From positions 1 through 8,521 of the forward strand of contig CAKTIN010000079.1 in NCBI GenBank assembly GCA_934565775.1: a DNA stretch of 8,521 bases, in the 5' to 3' direction. The translations under genes were made by a program, and so were the position numbers. This document shows, piece after piece, positions 1 through 6,575 of the stretch. The DNA comes from an uncultured Oscillospiraceae bacterium. GTDB lineage: Bacteria; Bacillota; Clostridia; Oscillospirales; Oscillospiraceae. Below the pieces are notes generated by a model, which did not search any database, was not told where the DNA came from, and saw only the letters and a list, made by a program, of their open reading frames with translations. The first letter of the stretch is position 1. Every line of letters starts with the position of its first letter.

Positions 1-356
1 TTGCGCAGCTGCGCCAGACGGTCGATACGGGTACGCATGGTGCGGAAGTTGGTCAGCATACCGCCCAGCCAGCGGGCATTGACATAATACTGACCGGCGC
101 GCTCCGCCTCTTCCTTGATGGCGTCCTGGGCCTGCTTCTTGGTGCCCACAAACAGAACGCTCTCGCCGTTGGCGGCCAGATCACGCACGAAGGAATACGC
201 CTCTTCCAGCTTCTTCACGGTCTTCTGCAGATCGATGATATAGATGCCGTTGCGCTCGGTGTAAATGTAGGGGGCCATTTTGGGGTTCCAGCGGCGGGTC
301 TGATGACCGAAATGCACGCCGGCCTCAAGCAGCTGCTTCATGGATACGACAGACAT
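1..356 (-). CDS. rpsB: 30S ribosomal protein S2, N-terminal half (cut by window edge)
   Basis: The reverse strand encodes the first 118 residues of ribosomal protein S2, which normally has about 230-260 residues; the rest lies left of the window. Recognisable blocks are the N-terminal [17 protein letters not shown] (about residues 11-27), IYIIDLQKT (about 38-46), [10 protein letters not shown] (about 67-76) and [14 protein letters not shown] (about 91-104), all hallmarks of bacterial S2. S2 binds late to the head/body junction of the small subunit and contacts S1 and the mRNA exit region. The ATG at 356-354 has an AAGGAGT Shine-Dalgarno at 370-364, 7 nt upstream. In Firmicutes rpsB is usually followed by tsf, which would be off the left edge. 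The gene has its own promoter and a roughly 120-nt leader. Identification is secure. Confidence 0.98.
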   Translation of the reverse strand, partial: MSVVSMKQLLEAGVHFGHQTRRWNPKMAPYIYTERNGIYIIDLQKTVKKLEEAYSFVRDLAANGESVLFVGTKKQAQDAIKEEAERAGQYYVNARWLGGMLTNFRTMRTRIDRLAQLR

Positions 357-480
357 AGTTTTTACTCCTTTTTGTTTCGCCTCCACCCCGATCCACTTGC
401 CGGACCACCTGCTGCACAGCAGGCACAGGGCGCGGCAATCTCCGGGTGTGTGGTTTCTAAATGTCGCGGCAAAGCCACGC
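357..480 (-). promoter_or_regulatory. rpsB 5' leader, candidate structured autoregulatory RNA
   Basis: About 120 nt of untranslated RNA is expected between the promoter and the rpsB start. On the minus strand it holds a perfect 6-bp hairpin with a 4-nt loop (408-423, arms CCTGCT/AGCAGG) and a short CGTGGC/GCCGCG pairing near its 5' end. It ends in the AAGGAGT ribosome binding site at 364-370. Ribosomal protein leaders often carry feedback sites for their product. I do not recognise a named leader family here, so a regulatory role is inference. Confidence 0.35.
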
Positions 481-486
481 CCAATT

Positions 487-515
487 ATTTTATCAGAACC
501 TTTCGGATTTTGCAA
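487..515 (-). promoter_or_regulatory. rpsB promoter (sigma-A type)
   Basis: On the minus strand the -35 box TTGCAA (515-510) and the -10 box TAAAAT (492-487) are separated by exactly 17 nt. A TG one base before the -10 gives an extended -10. It lies in an AT-rich patch between the ylmC-like gene stop and rpsB. This implies that rpsB can be transcribed independently of the upstream small gene. Confidence 0.7.
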
Positions 516-568
516 GCACTTTTTTTAATTTTTCCGAACTTTTTTATGGGCTTTCTCCGGTCTCCACC

Positions 569-850
569 CTAGAACCAGCCCTTTCCCCGCGGTCTGGGCG
601 TTCTGCACTTCTCCGGCTCCAGCTCCACCAAAACAATGTCCGACCCCATGCGCCGCACCGCCCCCCAGGGAATGACAAAATCCTCCCTTTTTCCGAATAG
701 GCCGAAAAAGCGGCAGGGGCACGGCACCACCAGCGCCACCGCCCTTCCCTCCGGCAGCTCCAGGAGCACGTCTGAAATATACCCCAGCCGCTGGCCGTCG
801 CAGATGTTGATGACCTCCTTGCACCGCAGCTCCGTCACCCGAGTTCCCAT
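569..850 (-). CDS. YlmC/YmxH family PRC-barrel protein (sporulation-associated)
   Basis: This 93-residue soluble protein matches the YlmC/YmxH family of small PRC-barrel proteins found in endospore-forming Firmicutes. The blocks KEVINICDGQRLGYISDV (about residues 11-28), FFGLFGKREDFVIPW (about 48-62) and GSDIVLVE (about 69-76) line up with the family pattern throughout, and the length is typical. PRC barrels are small beta-barrels that bind partners or RNA; the molecular role of this family is not established. The usual PGPG-like turn before FFGLFG reads PCPC here (Cys44 and Cys46), which is unusual. I chose the ATG at 850-848 over an in-frame GTG at 859 because GGAGG at 863-859 is spaced 8 nt from the ATG and would overlap the GTG. 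The gene follows the htrA terminator, so it depends on read-through or a weak unseen promoter. No clear intrinsic terminator separates it from the rpsB promoter. Confidence 0.9.
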   Translation of the reverse strand: MGTRVTELRCKEVINICDGQRLGYISDVLLELPEGRAVALVVPCPCRFFGLFGKREDFVIPWGAVRRMGSDIVLVELEPEKCRTPRPRGKGWF

Positions 851-858
851 GGGCGTCA

Positions 859-863
859 CCTCC
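859..863 (-). promoter_or_regulatory. ribosome binding site that fixes the ylmC-like start
   Basis: GGAGG on the minus strand lies 8 nt before the ATG at 850. It physically overlaps the alternative GTG codon (859-857), so translation from the GTG is not plausible. Confidence 0.75.
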
Positions 864-891
864 TCAGAGGCAGTTTATGCGCCCCGGGGCA

Positions 892-923
892 GAAAAATCC
901 CCGGACCCTTCCCGGGTCCGGGG
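892..923 (-). terminator. intrinsic terminator after the htrA-like gene
   Basis: A perfect 10-bp GC-rich stem (923-914 with 908-899) encloses a 5-nt loop. On the minus strand it is followed by A and a run of five Ts (897-893). It starts 5 nt after the htrA stop codon, and its orientation fits only minus-strand transcription. It should end most transcripts of the regulator-kinase-protease operon. Confidence 0.88.
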
Positions 924-928
924 CGCTC

Positions 929-2230
929 TCAGGATTCTAGGGTCCCCGCGTCCAGCAGGGTGATAGTCAGGGCATATTGCTGCCCTCTGCGGTACAGCAC
1001 CAGCTCCACCTGGTCCCCGGCAGAGTAAGCCCCCAGGGCGGCAGACAGCTCCGCCATGGTGCTGACCTTCGTTCCCCCGAGGCTCAGCAGCAGGTCTCCG
1101 GGGGCCACCCCGGCCTCCGCGCACTGGGTCCCGGCAGTCACGCTGCGGATATACAGCCCGGAGGGCAGCCTGTGATAGGCCATGGTCAGCGCAGGCAGCT
1201 CCTCTACCTCCAGCCCCAGGGCCGGGCGGCCGGGCACATAGCCCATGCGGATCATGTCCTCCAGAATTTCCTTGGCCGCGTCCATGGGGATGGCAAAGCC
1301 CAGTCCCTCCACACCGGCGGCGGAGTAGGCGCTGCCGATCTTCATGGTGTTGATTCCCACCACCTGGCCGTAGCAGTTGATCAGCGGCCCGCCGGAGTTC
1401 CCGGCATTCAGCGCCGCGTTGGTCTGGATCAAGGTCATCTGCCGCCCTCCGACGCTCAGGTCCCGGTTGATGGCCGAGACGATCCCGTCGGTCATGGTGC
1501 CCCGGAGCTTCTGCCCCAGGGGGTCGCCAATGGCGCACACGGCGTCCCCCACCCGGAGCTTGGTAGAATCCCCCAGCTCCGCAGGCGTCAGGCCCTCCGC
1601 CTGGATGTGCAGCACCGCCAGGTCGCTGACCTCATCCTGCCCCACAACGGCCGCGGGATACACCGCTCCGCTGTTCAGCGTGGCCTCCACCGATGTTACC
1701 CCGGCAATCACGTGCTCATTGGTCACCAGATACCCGTCCTCGGACAGGATGATCCCGGTGGCGCAGGAGGTGCCGGAGGCGGTCTGCGCCGTAATGGACA
1801 CCACGCTGGGGCTCACCTTTGTGTAAATCTCCTGGAGGGATAGGCCGCCCTCCTGGGGCAGATTCTCCACGCTTGCCGGAGTCTGGGAAATATGCAGCTC
1901 CACATCTCCCGCCGCCTCCGTGGGTGCCGGGGCGGTTTGCTCTACCGCGGGCTCCGTGGGCTCCGAGCTGGTCAGCCGCAGAATACCGTCATCCTGGGTG
2001 GGCTCCTGGGCCTTTGCCGCCGGGTGCAGCCGCAGCATAGCCGCCGCGCCCCCCAGACCGCCGAAGAAAATGCAGGCCACCATAATGACGATCAGCAGCC
2101 CCAGATACTCCTTGGGCGGGGTCGTGTTTCCCGTTTCATAAAAGCCGCAGCGCTCCTCCCGGTCCTCCCGAGCCGGCACAGAAGCCCCGGGCTCCAGATT
2201 TTTCTTTTCCCGGTCTTGGCGGTGAAACAT
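929..2230 (-). CDS. htrA: HtrA/DegP-like membrane-anchored serine protease (S1C) with PDZ domain
   Basis: This 433-residue protein has a charged cytoplasmic N-terminus (1-41), one membrane helix (about 42-66), a low-complexity Pro/Glu/Thr-rich linker (about 72-110) and a trypsin-like domain (about 133-330). The catalytic triad is visible as His173 in TNEHVIAG, Asp203 in VSDLAVLHI and Ser279 in NAGNSGGPL. One PDZ domain follows (about 337-425). The architecture is that of the Gram-positive HtrA proteases that degrade or refold misfolded proteins at the outer face of the membrane. Before the histidine the usual GSGSG stretch reads GTSCATG (Cys156), and the usual NNHV reads NEHV; both look tolerable. 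The ATG at 2230 has GAGAGG 9 nt upstream. It lies 36 nt after the kinase gene with no visible promoter between, so it is probably co-transcribed with the two-component system, which suggests that system controls it. A strong terminator follows. Confidence 0.95.
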   Translation of the reverse strand: MFHRQDREKKNLEPGASVPAREDREERCGFYETGNTTPPKEYLGLLIVIMVACIFFGGLGGAAAMLRLHPAAKAQEPTQDDGILRLTSSEPTEPAVEQTAPAPTEAAGDVELHISQTPASVENLPQEGGLSLQEIYTKVSPSVVSITAQTASGTSCATGIILSEDGYLVTNEHVIAGVTSVEATLNSGAVYPAAVVGQDEVSDLAVLHIQAEGLTPAELGDSTKLRVGDAVCAIGDPLGQKLRGTMTDGIVSAINRDLSVGGRQMTLIQTNAALNAGNSGGPLINCYGQVVGINTMKIGSAYSAAGVEGLGFAIPMDAAKEILEDMIRMGYVPGRPALGLEVEELPALTMAYHRLPSGLYIRSVTAGTQCAEAGVAPGDLLLSLGGTKVSTMAELSAALGAYSAGDQVELVLYRRGQQYALTITLLDAGTLES

Positions 2231-2266
2231 AAGCGATTGCCTCTCTTCTCCGAATTCCCCACCCGG

Positions 2267-3706
2267 TCAGTTGACCAGAGGCAGGGTAAAAGTAAATTCC
2301 GTCTTGCCGTCCCGGCTGCTCACGGAGATGTCCTCCCCGTGGGTGCAGACAATGGTCTTGACGATATACAGCCCCAGGCCCCAGCCGTCCCGGTTCAGGC
2401 TGCGGCTCTTGTCAATCTTGTGGAACCGGTCGAATACCAGGGGCAGCTCCTCCGGGGGAATGGTCTCGCCGGTATTGGACACGGAGACGTAGATCTTGCC
2501 GCCCCCCTCCTGAAGCTTCACTCCCAGGCAGCCCCCGGGATTGCAGAACTTCACGGCGTTGTCAATGAGGTTGTAAATCACCTGGGTAATGGAGTCCTGC
2601 TCCGCCCGGGTGAACACCTCGTGCTCCGGCAGCTGCACGTCCACATCCAGCTTTTTCCCGTTGATCTTCTGCTCAAAGGTCACCAGCACCCGGCCAATGG
2701 CCTCGCACACGTCAAACCGAGACTTTTTCTCCTCGGGGATGCCCCCCGCGTCCTGAAGCCGGGAGATCTCCAGCATACTGCGCACCAGGCGGCTCAGGCG
2801 CTTGGTCTCATCGGAGACCAGCTGCATATAGTGCCGCTCCTTCTCCGGCGGGATGGTCCCGTCCAGAATGCCGTCCACATAGCCGCCGATGGTGGTCATG
2901 GGGGTTTTCAGCTCATGGCTCACATTCGCCACGAACTCCTGCCGCTGGTACTCGCTCTTCTCCAGGGAGGTGGCCATATTGTTAAAGGCCGTCGCCAGCT
3001 CATCCATCTCCACGGTATTGTTTCCGCCGGTGTCCACCCGGGCGGTCAGATCCCCGTGCCCGAACTGCCGGGCCGCCGAGGCCATATCCCGCAGGGGCTT
3101 GACCATGCCCCGGGTAAAGACGGTAATGACGATCATCGCCAGCAGCAGCACCACGCAGGCCACAAACACGTAGATCTCCATCATCTGGGACAGCACCGTA
3201 GTGGTCTGGGTCATGGGCGCGGTTACGATCACCAGGCCCAGGGCCTGGTTGCTGTCCTCATCCCGAATGGGGGTAGAGACCACATAGCGCTCCTGGCTGT
3301 CCAGCCCGGAGATCACGCCGGTATCCGCATGATAGCCCTCCGTCAGCACCCGGTTCAGGTAGCGCTGGTCGATGGTCATGCCGATATGCTTGCAGGTCAG
3401 CTCATCGCAGGAGCACAGGATCACCGTCCCGGAGGCATTGCAGATAAATGCGTCCGCCTGGGTCACCTGGGCGGAGAAGGACAGCTCCGTGCGCAGGTTC
3501 CACGCGTCCTGCCCGGAGATCACTCCGGCAATCTGGTAGGCCTCCGCCAGGTCCGCCACCGCCTCCGCCGTTGAGCGGAGGGAGGCCTCCTTTTCATTGG
3601 CCATAAAGTTCCGGGTCAGCAGCCGGAAGGAGGTCCCCAGCAGCAGCATTCCAAAGATGATCACAGCCGCCATCATGGAAAACAGGCGGCCAAAGGTCGT
3701 TTTCAC
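2267..3706 (-). CDS. membrane sensor histidine kinase (HAMP-HisKA-HATPase_c)
   Basis: The 479-residue protein has a first membrane helix (about 12-32), an extracytoplasmic sensor region (about 33-172), a second helix (about 176-198), a HAMP linker (about 199-250), a HisKA domain with H-box FVANVSHELKTPM (phospho-acceptor His264) and an ATPase domain. The ATPase domain has the N-box IYNLIDNAVKF (Asn383), G1-like SNTGETIP (410-417), F-box VFDRFHK (424-430) and G2 GWGLGLYIV (441-449). The G1 box lacks the usual DxGxG aspartate and reads NTGE, a variant common among PhoR/VanS-like kinases. The sensor carries a Cys cluster: C89, C98, C100 and C105. The start is GTG at 3706, overlapping the regulator's TGA by 4 nt, with GAGGTGG 7 nt upstream, so translation is probably coupled. 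Its partner is the upstream response regulator, and the downstream HtrA suggests envelope-stress sensing, as in CssS or CiaH; the stimulus cannot be read from the sequence. Confidence 0.95.
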   Translation of the reverse strand: MKTTFGRLFSMMAAVIIFGMLLLGTSFRLLTRNFMANEKEASLRSTAEAVADLAEAYQIAGVISGQDAWNLRTELSFSAQVTQADAFICNASGTVILCSCDELTCKHIGMTIDQRYLNRVLTEGYHADTGVISGLDSQERYVVSTPIRDEDSNQALGLVIVTAPMTQTTTVLSQMMEIYVFVACVVLLLAMIVITVFTRGMVKPLRDMASAARQFGHGDLTARVDTGGNNTVEMDELATAFNNMATSLEKSEYQRQEFVANVSHELKTPMTTIGGYVDGILDGTIPPEKERHYMQLVSDETKRLSRLVRSMLEISRLQDAGGIPEEKKSRFDVCEAIGRVLVTFEQKINGKKLDVDVQLPEHEVFTRAEQDSITQVIYNLIDNAVKFCNPGGCLGVKLQEGGGKIYVSVSNTGETIPPEELPLVFDRFHKIDKSRSLNRDGWGLGLYIVKTIVCTHGEDISVSSRDGKTEFTFTLPLVN

Positions 3707-4392
3707 GGGTTCGCCACCTCGAATTTATACCCTACGCCCCAGACGGTCTTGAGGCTCCACTGGTCGGATACGCCCTCCAGCTTTTCTCTCAAGCGCTTCA
3801 CATGGACGTCCACCGTCCGGGAGTCGCCGAAGTAGTCAAAGCCCCACACCTCGTCCAGGAGCTGATTGCGGGTGTATACCCGGTTGGGCGAGGAGGCCAG
3901 ATGGAACAGCAGCTCCATCTCCTTGGGGGGCGTATCCACCTTCTTGCCGTCCACCGTCAGCTCAAAGGCGTCCATATCGATAATCAGCTTGTCGAATACC
4001 AGGCGGTTAGACTTTTTCTCCGCCGTCCGGCCGCTCCGCCGGAGGACGGCCTCGATCCGGGCCAGGACCTCCTTCATCTCAAAGGGCTTGGTAATATAGT
4101 CGTCCGCGCCGTTCTTGAGTCCGGCCACCTTGTCGCTGGTCTCGCCCTTGGCGGTGAGCATAATAATGGGGGTCTGGCTCTCCGCCCGGATGGTCCGGCA
4201 GACGCCCCAGCCGTCCATCACCGGCAGCATCAGGTCCAGCAGCACCAGATCCGGCTTCACAGACCGGAATTTGCTGACGCCCTCGCCGCCGTCCGCCGCC
4301 AGGGTAACCGTGTATCCCTCTTTTTCCAGATAGAGCTGCAGCAGCTCCGCAATATTTTTATCGTCCTCTACTACAAGCACCGAAATTGCCAT
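3703..4392 (-). CDS. OmpR/PhoB-family response regulator
   Basis: This 229-residue regulator has a receiver domain (about 4-115) with the acidic pair Asp10/Asp11, phospho-acceptor Asp53 in LVLLDLMLP, Thr80 and Lys102 in TKPF. A winged-helix DNA-binding domain follows (about 131-226), including PPKEMELLFHLASSPNRVYTR and the recognition-helix/wing segment SRTVDVHVKRLREKL. All residues needed for phosphorylation are intact. The ATG at 4392-4390 has GGAGG at 4405-4401, 8 nt upstream. It is the first gene of the operon with the kinase and HtrA protease. Proteins of this family bind direct repeats as dimers, and TTCACA-type repeats at 22- and 11-bp spacing lie just upstream of its own -10 box, consistent with autoregulation. 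It may be a functional counterpart of CssR or CiaR, but orthology cannot be decided by eye. Confidence 0.96.
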   Translation of the reverse strand: MAISVLVVEDDKNIAELLQLYLEKEGYTVTLAADGGEGVSKFRSVKPDLVLLDLMLPVMDGWGVCRTIRAESQTPIIMLTAKGETSDKVAGLKNGADDYITKPFEMKEVLARIEAVLRRSGRTAEKKSNRLVFDKLIIDMDAFELTVDGKKVDTPPKEMELLFHLASSPNRVYTRNQLLDEVWGFDYFGDSRTVDVHVKRLREKLEGVSDQWSLKTVWGVGYKFEVANP

Positions 4393-4435
4393 CGTCGCTT
4401 CCTCCGTTTCTTCCGTTCCCTTTTTGGGATTTCTT

Positions 4436-4456
4436 CGCTATATAGACATTATAGCG
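4436..4456. repeat. 21-bp inverted repeat over the two-component operon -10 box
   Basis: CGCTATA (4436-4442) and TATAGCG (4450-4456) form perfect 7-bp arms around a 7-nt spacer. The right arm covers most of the -10 box (4453-4448), and the left arm falls about where transcription would begin. It could be a repressor operator, or its symmetry could simply reflect the TATA-like -10. No cognate repressor is encoded in the window. Confidence 0.45.
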
Positions 4457-4478
4457 CAAAATGCCGGGTTTAGGTGAA
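4448..4478 (-). promoter_or_regulatory. promoter of the regulator-kinase-htrA operon
   Basis: A perfect TATAAT (4453-4448) is present on the minus strand, about 55 nt before the regulator start. The nearest -35-like hexamer is TTCACC (4478-4473), 19 nt away, which is too far for good unaided use. At the ideal 17-nt spacing there is no match. A good -10 with a poor -35 overlapped by phased repeats is the usual look of a promoter activated by an OmpR-type regulator. Confidence 0.65.
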
Positions 4479-4511
4479 CATTTTGTGAATTGAACCGCAG
4501 TAATTTGTGAA
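4473..4511 (-). promoter_or_regulatory. phased TTCACA direct repeats, likely response-regulator binding site
   Basis: On the minus strand TTCACA (4511-4506), TTCACA (4489-4484) and TTCACC (4478-4473) start 22 and 11 bp apart, that is, on the same helix face. An off-phase TTCAAT at 4494-4489 partly overlaps the middle copy. The copy nearest the -10 replaces the -35. OmpR/PhoB-family dimers bind direct repeats with 11-bp pitch. From memory, the htrA-type promoters controlled by CssRS in B. subtilis carry tandem TTTTCACA octamers, which resemble these. Binding by the adjacent regulator is inference. Confidence 0.5.
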
Positions 4512-4548
4512 CGGCCCGATTTGCCCCGCAGGTTTTTGCTCCGCCCCC

Positions 4549-4577
4549 TTGCCCCGGGGGCGCGGCTGTGTTATAAT
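4549..4577 (+). promoter_or_regulatory. promoter of the dnaD-like/helicase-loader operon
   Basis: TTGCCC (4549-4554) and a perfect TATAAT (4572-4577) are 17 nt apart, with TG one base before the -10 (extended -10). Transcription should start near 4584, giving a leader of about 65 nt with a small GC-rich inverted repeat (CCGGGG at 4588-4593, CCCCGG at 4612-4617). It also excludes a translation start upstream at 4521. Confidence 0.75.
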
Positions 4578-4649
4578 GGCAGAGAAGCCGGGGTTTTGCC
4601 GAAAAAAGCGGCCCCGGGCAGAATTTTGAAACGAGGCAGACCGAGTACC

Positions 4650-5549
4650 ATGTCCACAAACCCAACGGAATTGACCCTCCCTCTGGAGGATTGCCGCAAG
4701 CTTCTGGCCTCCTGTAGCCAGGAGGGGGCCCTGCTTTATCTTTATTTTCAAACCGGCGGCTCTCCGGAGACCGCCTGCGCCAGCCTGCGCATGAGCGAGA
4801 GCACCTACCGCTGCGCTCTGGCCACGCTGAAGCAGCTCGGCCTGTACCGGCCGGAGCCCGTGCGGATCCTCCCTGCGGAGCAGCGCCCCCAATACACGGA
4901 GGCGGATGTTACCCGGGCGCTGGAGCGGGAGCGGGACTTCAGCCTGCTTCAGGGGGAGGTGCAGCGGGTGCTGGGCCGGGTGCTGAGCACGGAGGAGCTG
5001 AAGATCTTCCTCTCCTTCCAGCATTATCTGGGTCTGCCCGCAGAGGTCATTCAGCTCCTTGTGAACTACTGCAAGGAGCGCTGCCGCCGCCGGGGCAGCA
5101 CCCGGAATCCCTCCATCCGCATGATCGAGAAGGAGGCCTACGCCTGGGCGGAGCATGGCATCGACACCATGGAGGCCGCCGCCGCCTTCATCCGGGAGAA
5201 AAACCGGCAGGACAGCCAGCTGGGGCGGCTCATGCGGCTGCTGCAAATCACCGGCCGGGCCCTGACCCCGGCGGAGGAGCAGCTTGCCCTGTCCTGGCTG
5301 GACATGGGCTTCGACGAGGAGGCCCTCACCCTGGCCTATAATAAGACCTGCCTGAATACCGGCGGGCTCAAATGGCCGTACATGAATAAAATTCTCAAGA
5401 GCTGGCACCAGCAGAAGCTGCACACCGGCAAGGAGATCCTGGAGAAGGACCGGAAGCCCGGCGCCCCCTCGGACGCTCCCCGGTCGCTGGACAGCGAGGA
5501 GCGGGAGGCCATCGCCCGGATGCTCCGGGAGCAGCAGAAGGAGGGATAA
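4650..5549 (+). CDS. DnaD-domain primosome protein
   Basis: This 299-residue protein is of the DnaD/DnaB_2 type. The N-terminal part (about 1-75) looks like a winged-helix segment (SLRMSESTYRCALATLKQLGLY). Two helical DnaD-like domains follow (about 96-170 and 185-254). The second ends in the family signature YNKTCLNTGGLKWPYMNKILKSWH (about 230-253), and the C-terminal tail is charged and probably disordered. DnaD proteins remodel DNA and help load the replicative helicase during initiation and restart in Firmicutes. The next gene is a helicase-loader ATPase 3 nt downstream, so the two probably act together. I chose ATG 4650 because upstream in-frame codons run into the promoter. Its Shine-Dalgarno is weak: GAGG at 4633-4636 is 13 nt away. 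Whether it is the housekeeping DnaD ortholog or a paralogue is not certain. Confidence 0.88.
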   Translation: MSTNPTELTLPLEDCRKLLASCSQEGALLYLYFQTGGSPETACASLRMSESTYRCALATLKQLGLYRPEPVRILPAEQRPQYTEADVTRALERERDFSLLQGEVQRVLGRVLSTEELKIFLSFQHYLGLPAEVIQLLVNYCKERCRRRGSTRNPSIRMIEKEAYAWAEHGIDTMEAAAAFIREKNRQDSQLGRLMRLLQITGRALTPAEEQLALSWLDMGFDEEALTLAYNKTCLNTGGLKWPYMNKILKSWHQQKLHTGKEILEKDRKPGAPSDAPRSLDSEEREAIARMLREQQKEG

Positions 5550-5552
5550 GCC

Positions 5553-6548
5553 ATGGCATACAGCAGCGAGATCGTATCCCGGGCCCGGGCCCGGCTGGCG
5601 CAGGCCCGGCAGGAGCGGGAGCAGGAATATGCCGAGCACCTCCGGGCCGCCTATGCCCAGGTGCCCCGTCTGCGGCAGATTGACCGGGAGCTGAAGCTCA
5701 CCATGTCCCGGGCCGCGCTGTCCGTCCTGGACCGGGAGCAGGACCCCCAGGCCGTTATGGCCAAGGCGCGGGAGACCTGCGAGGTCCTTCAGCAGGAGCG
5801 CCAGTGGCTCCTGGACGCAAATTTCGAGGAGGGCTACCTGGACGAGGAGCCCGTCTGTCCCAAATGCGGCGGCCAGGGCTACATCGGCGCGCAAATGTGC
5901 GAATGCCTTCAGGAGCTGTGCCGCCAGGAGCAGCGCCGGGAGCTCACCGTCCTGTCCGCCGGCGGGCGGGACAGCTTTGAGGGCTTCTCCCTGCGGTACT
6001 ATTCCGACCGGCTGGACCCCGCCCTGGGCGCCAGCCCCCGGCAGATCATGGCCGCGACTCTCAGCACCTGTCAGCGGTACGCCCGGAACTTTTCCCTCCG
6101 GTCGGGCAACCTGCTCCTGTCCGGCAGCACCGGGCTGGGCAAGACCTTCCTGTCCGCCTGCATCGCCCGGACCGTGTCGGACAGCGGGCACAGCGTGGTC
6201 TATGAGACCGCCGGGCGGCTATTCCGCAATCTGGAGGCCGGCCGCTTTGAGGACGACCAGGAGGCCCGCCGCCAGGGCGAGATCTATACCCGGTGCGACC
6301 TGCTGATTCTGGACGATCTGGGGACGGAAATGGTCACCCAGTTCACCATCTCCGCCCTGTACGCCATTGTAAACGACCGGCTGCTGGACCATTTGCCCAC
6401 GGTGATCTCCACCAACCTCACCACCGGAGACCTGGGCAAGCGATACTCCCCCCAGATCACCTCCCGGCTCCTGGGCAATTACCTCCGGGTGCCCTTTGTG
6501 GGGGAGGATGTGCGCCTGCAAAAGGCCCGGGAGGCCCAGCGGGGATAA
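5553..6548 (+). CDS. DnaC/DnaI-like AAA+ helicase loader with zinc-binding N-terminal domain
   Basis: This 331-residue ATPase belongs to the DnaC/DnaI/IstB-like group. The N-terminal region (about 1-90) is helical and coiled-coil-like. A four-cysteine zinc module comes next: C102 and C105 in CPKCGGQGY, then C116 and C118 in CEC. The AAA+ core has Walker A GSTGLGKT (191-198), Walker B LLILDDLG (250-257), a sensor-1-like ISTN (285-288) and an arginine in ITSRL (Arg305) placed like an arginine finger. Family members use ATP to load the DnaB-type replicative helicase onto DNA. The ATG at 5553 has GGAGGG at 5540-5545, inside the end of the dnaD-like gene, so translation is tightly coupled. No transposase is adjacent, so it is not an IstB helper of an insertion sequence. 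A terminator follows at 6661. Confidence 0.92.
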   Translation: MAYSSEIVSRARARLAQARQEREQEYAEHLRAAYAQVPRLRQIDRELKLTMSRAALSVLDREQDPQAVMAKARETCEVLQQERQWLLDANFEEGYLDEEPVCPKCGGQGYIGAQMCECLQELCRQEQRRELTVLSAGGRDSFEGFSLRYYSDRLDPALGASPRQIMAATLSTCQRYARNFSLRSGNLLLSGSTGLGKTFLSACIARTVSDSGHSVVYETAGRLFRNLEAGRFEDDQEARRQGEIYTRCDLLILDDLGTEMVTQFTISALYAIVNDRLLDHLPTVISTNLTTGDLGKRYSPQITSRLLGNYLRVPFVGEDVRLQKAREAQRG

Positions 6549-6575
6549 CTTCATACTTCCTTAATATCTGAGGCC

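Noticed and set aside
502..538. TTCGGA/TCCGAA inverted repeat around the rpsB -35
   Set aside because: Six-base arms 25 nt apart are easily due to chance, and there is no other sign of an operator.
977..1843. 288-codon open frame on the plus strand inside htrA
   Set aside because: It is a shadow of htrA with no domain features and a composition typical of an antisense frame.
1892..3574. 560-codon open frame on the plus strand
   Set aside because: It lies antisense to the kinase and htrA, whose domains and motifs are unmistakable. Its product is His/Gly/Leu-rich with no domain, as expected from the complement of GC-rich coding DNA.
4521..4649. 43-codon N-terminal extension of the DnaD-like protein
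   Set aside because: The -10 box at 4572-4577 lies inside it, and the extension shows no family similarity.
4470..6191. 573-codon open frame on the minus strand
   Set aside because: It is antisense to the DnaD-like and loader genes. The product is low-complexity Gln/Gly/Leu-rich, with no ribosome binding site or motif.
5553..6548. AAA+ protein as the IstB helper of an IS21-type element
   Set aside because: There is no transposase or terminal inverted repeats nearby. The zinc module and coupling to a DnaD-domain gene point to a helicase loader.
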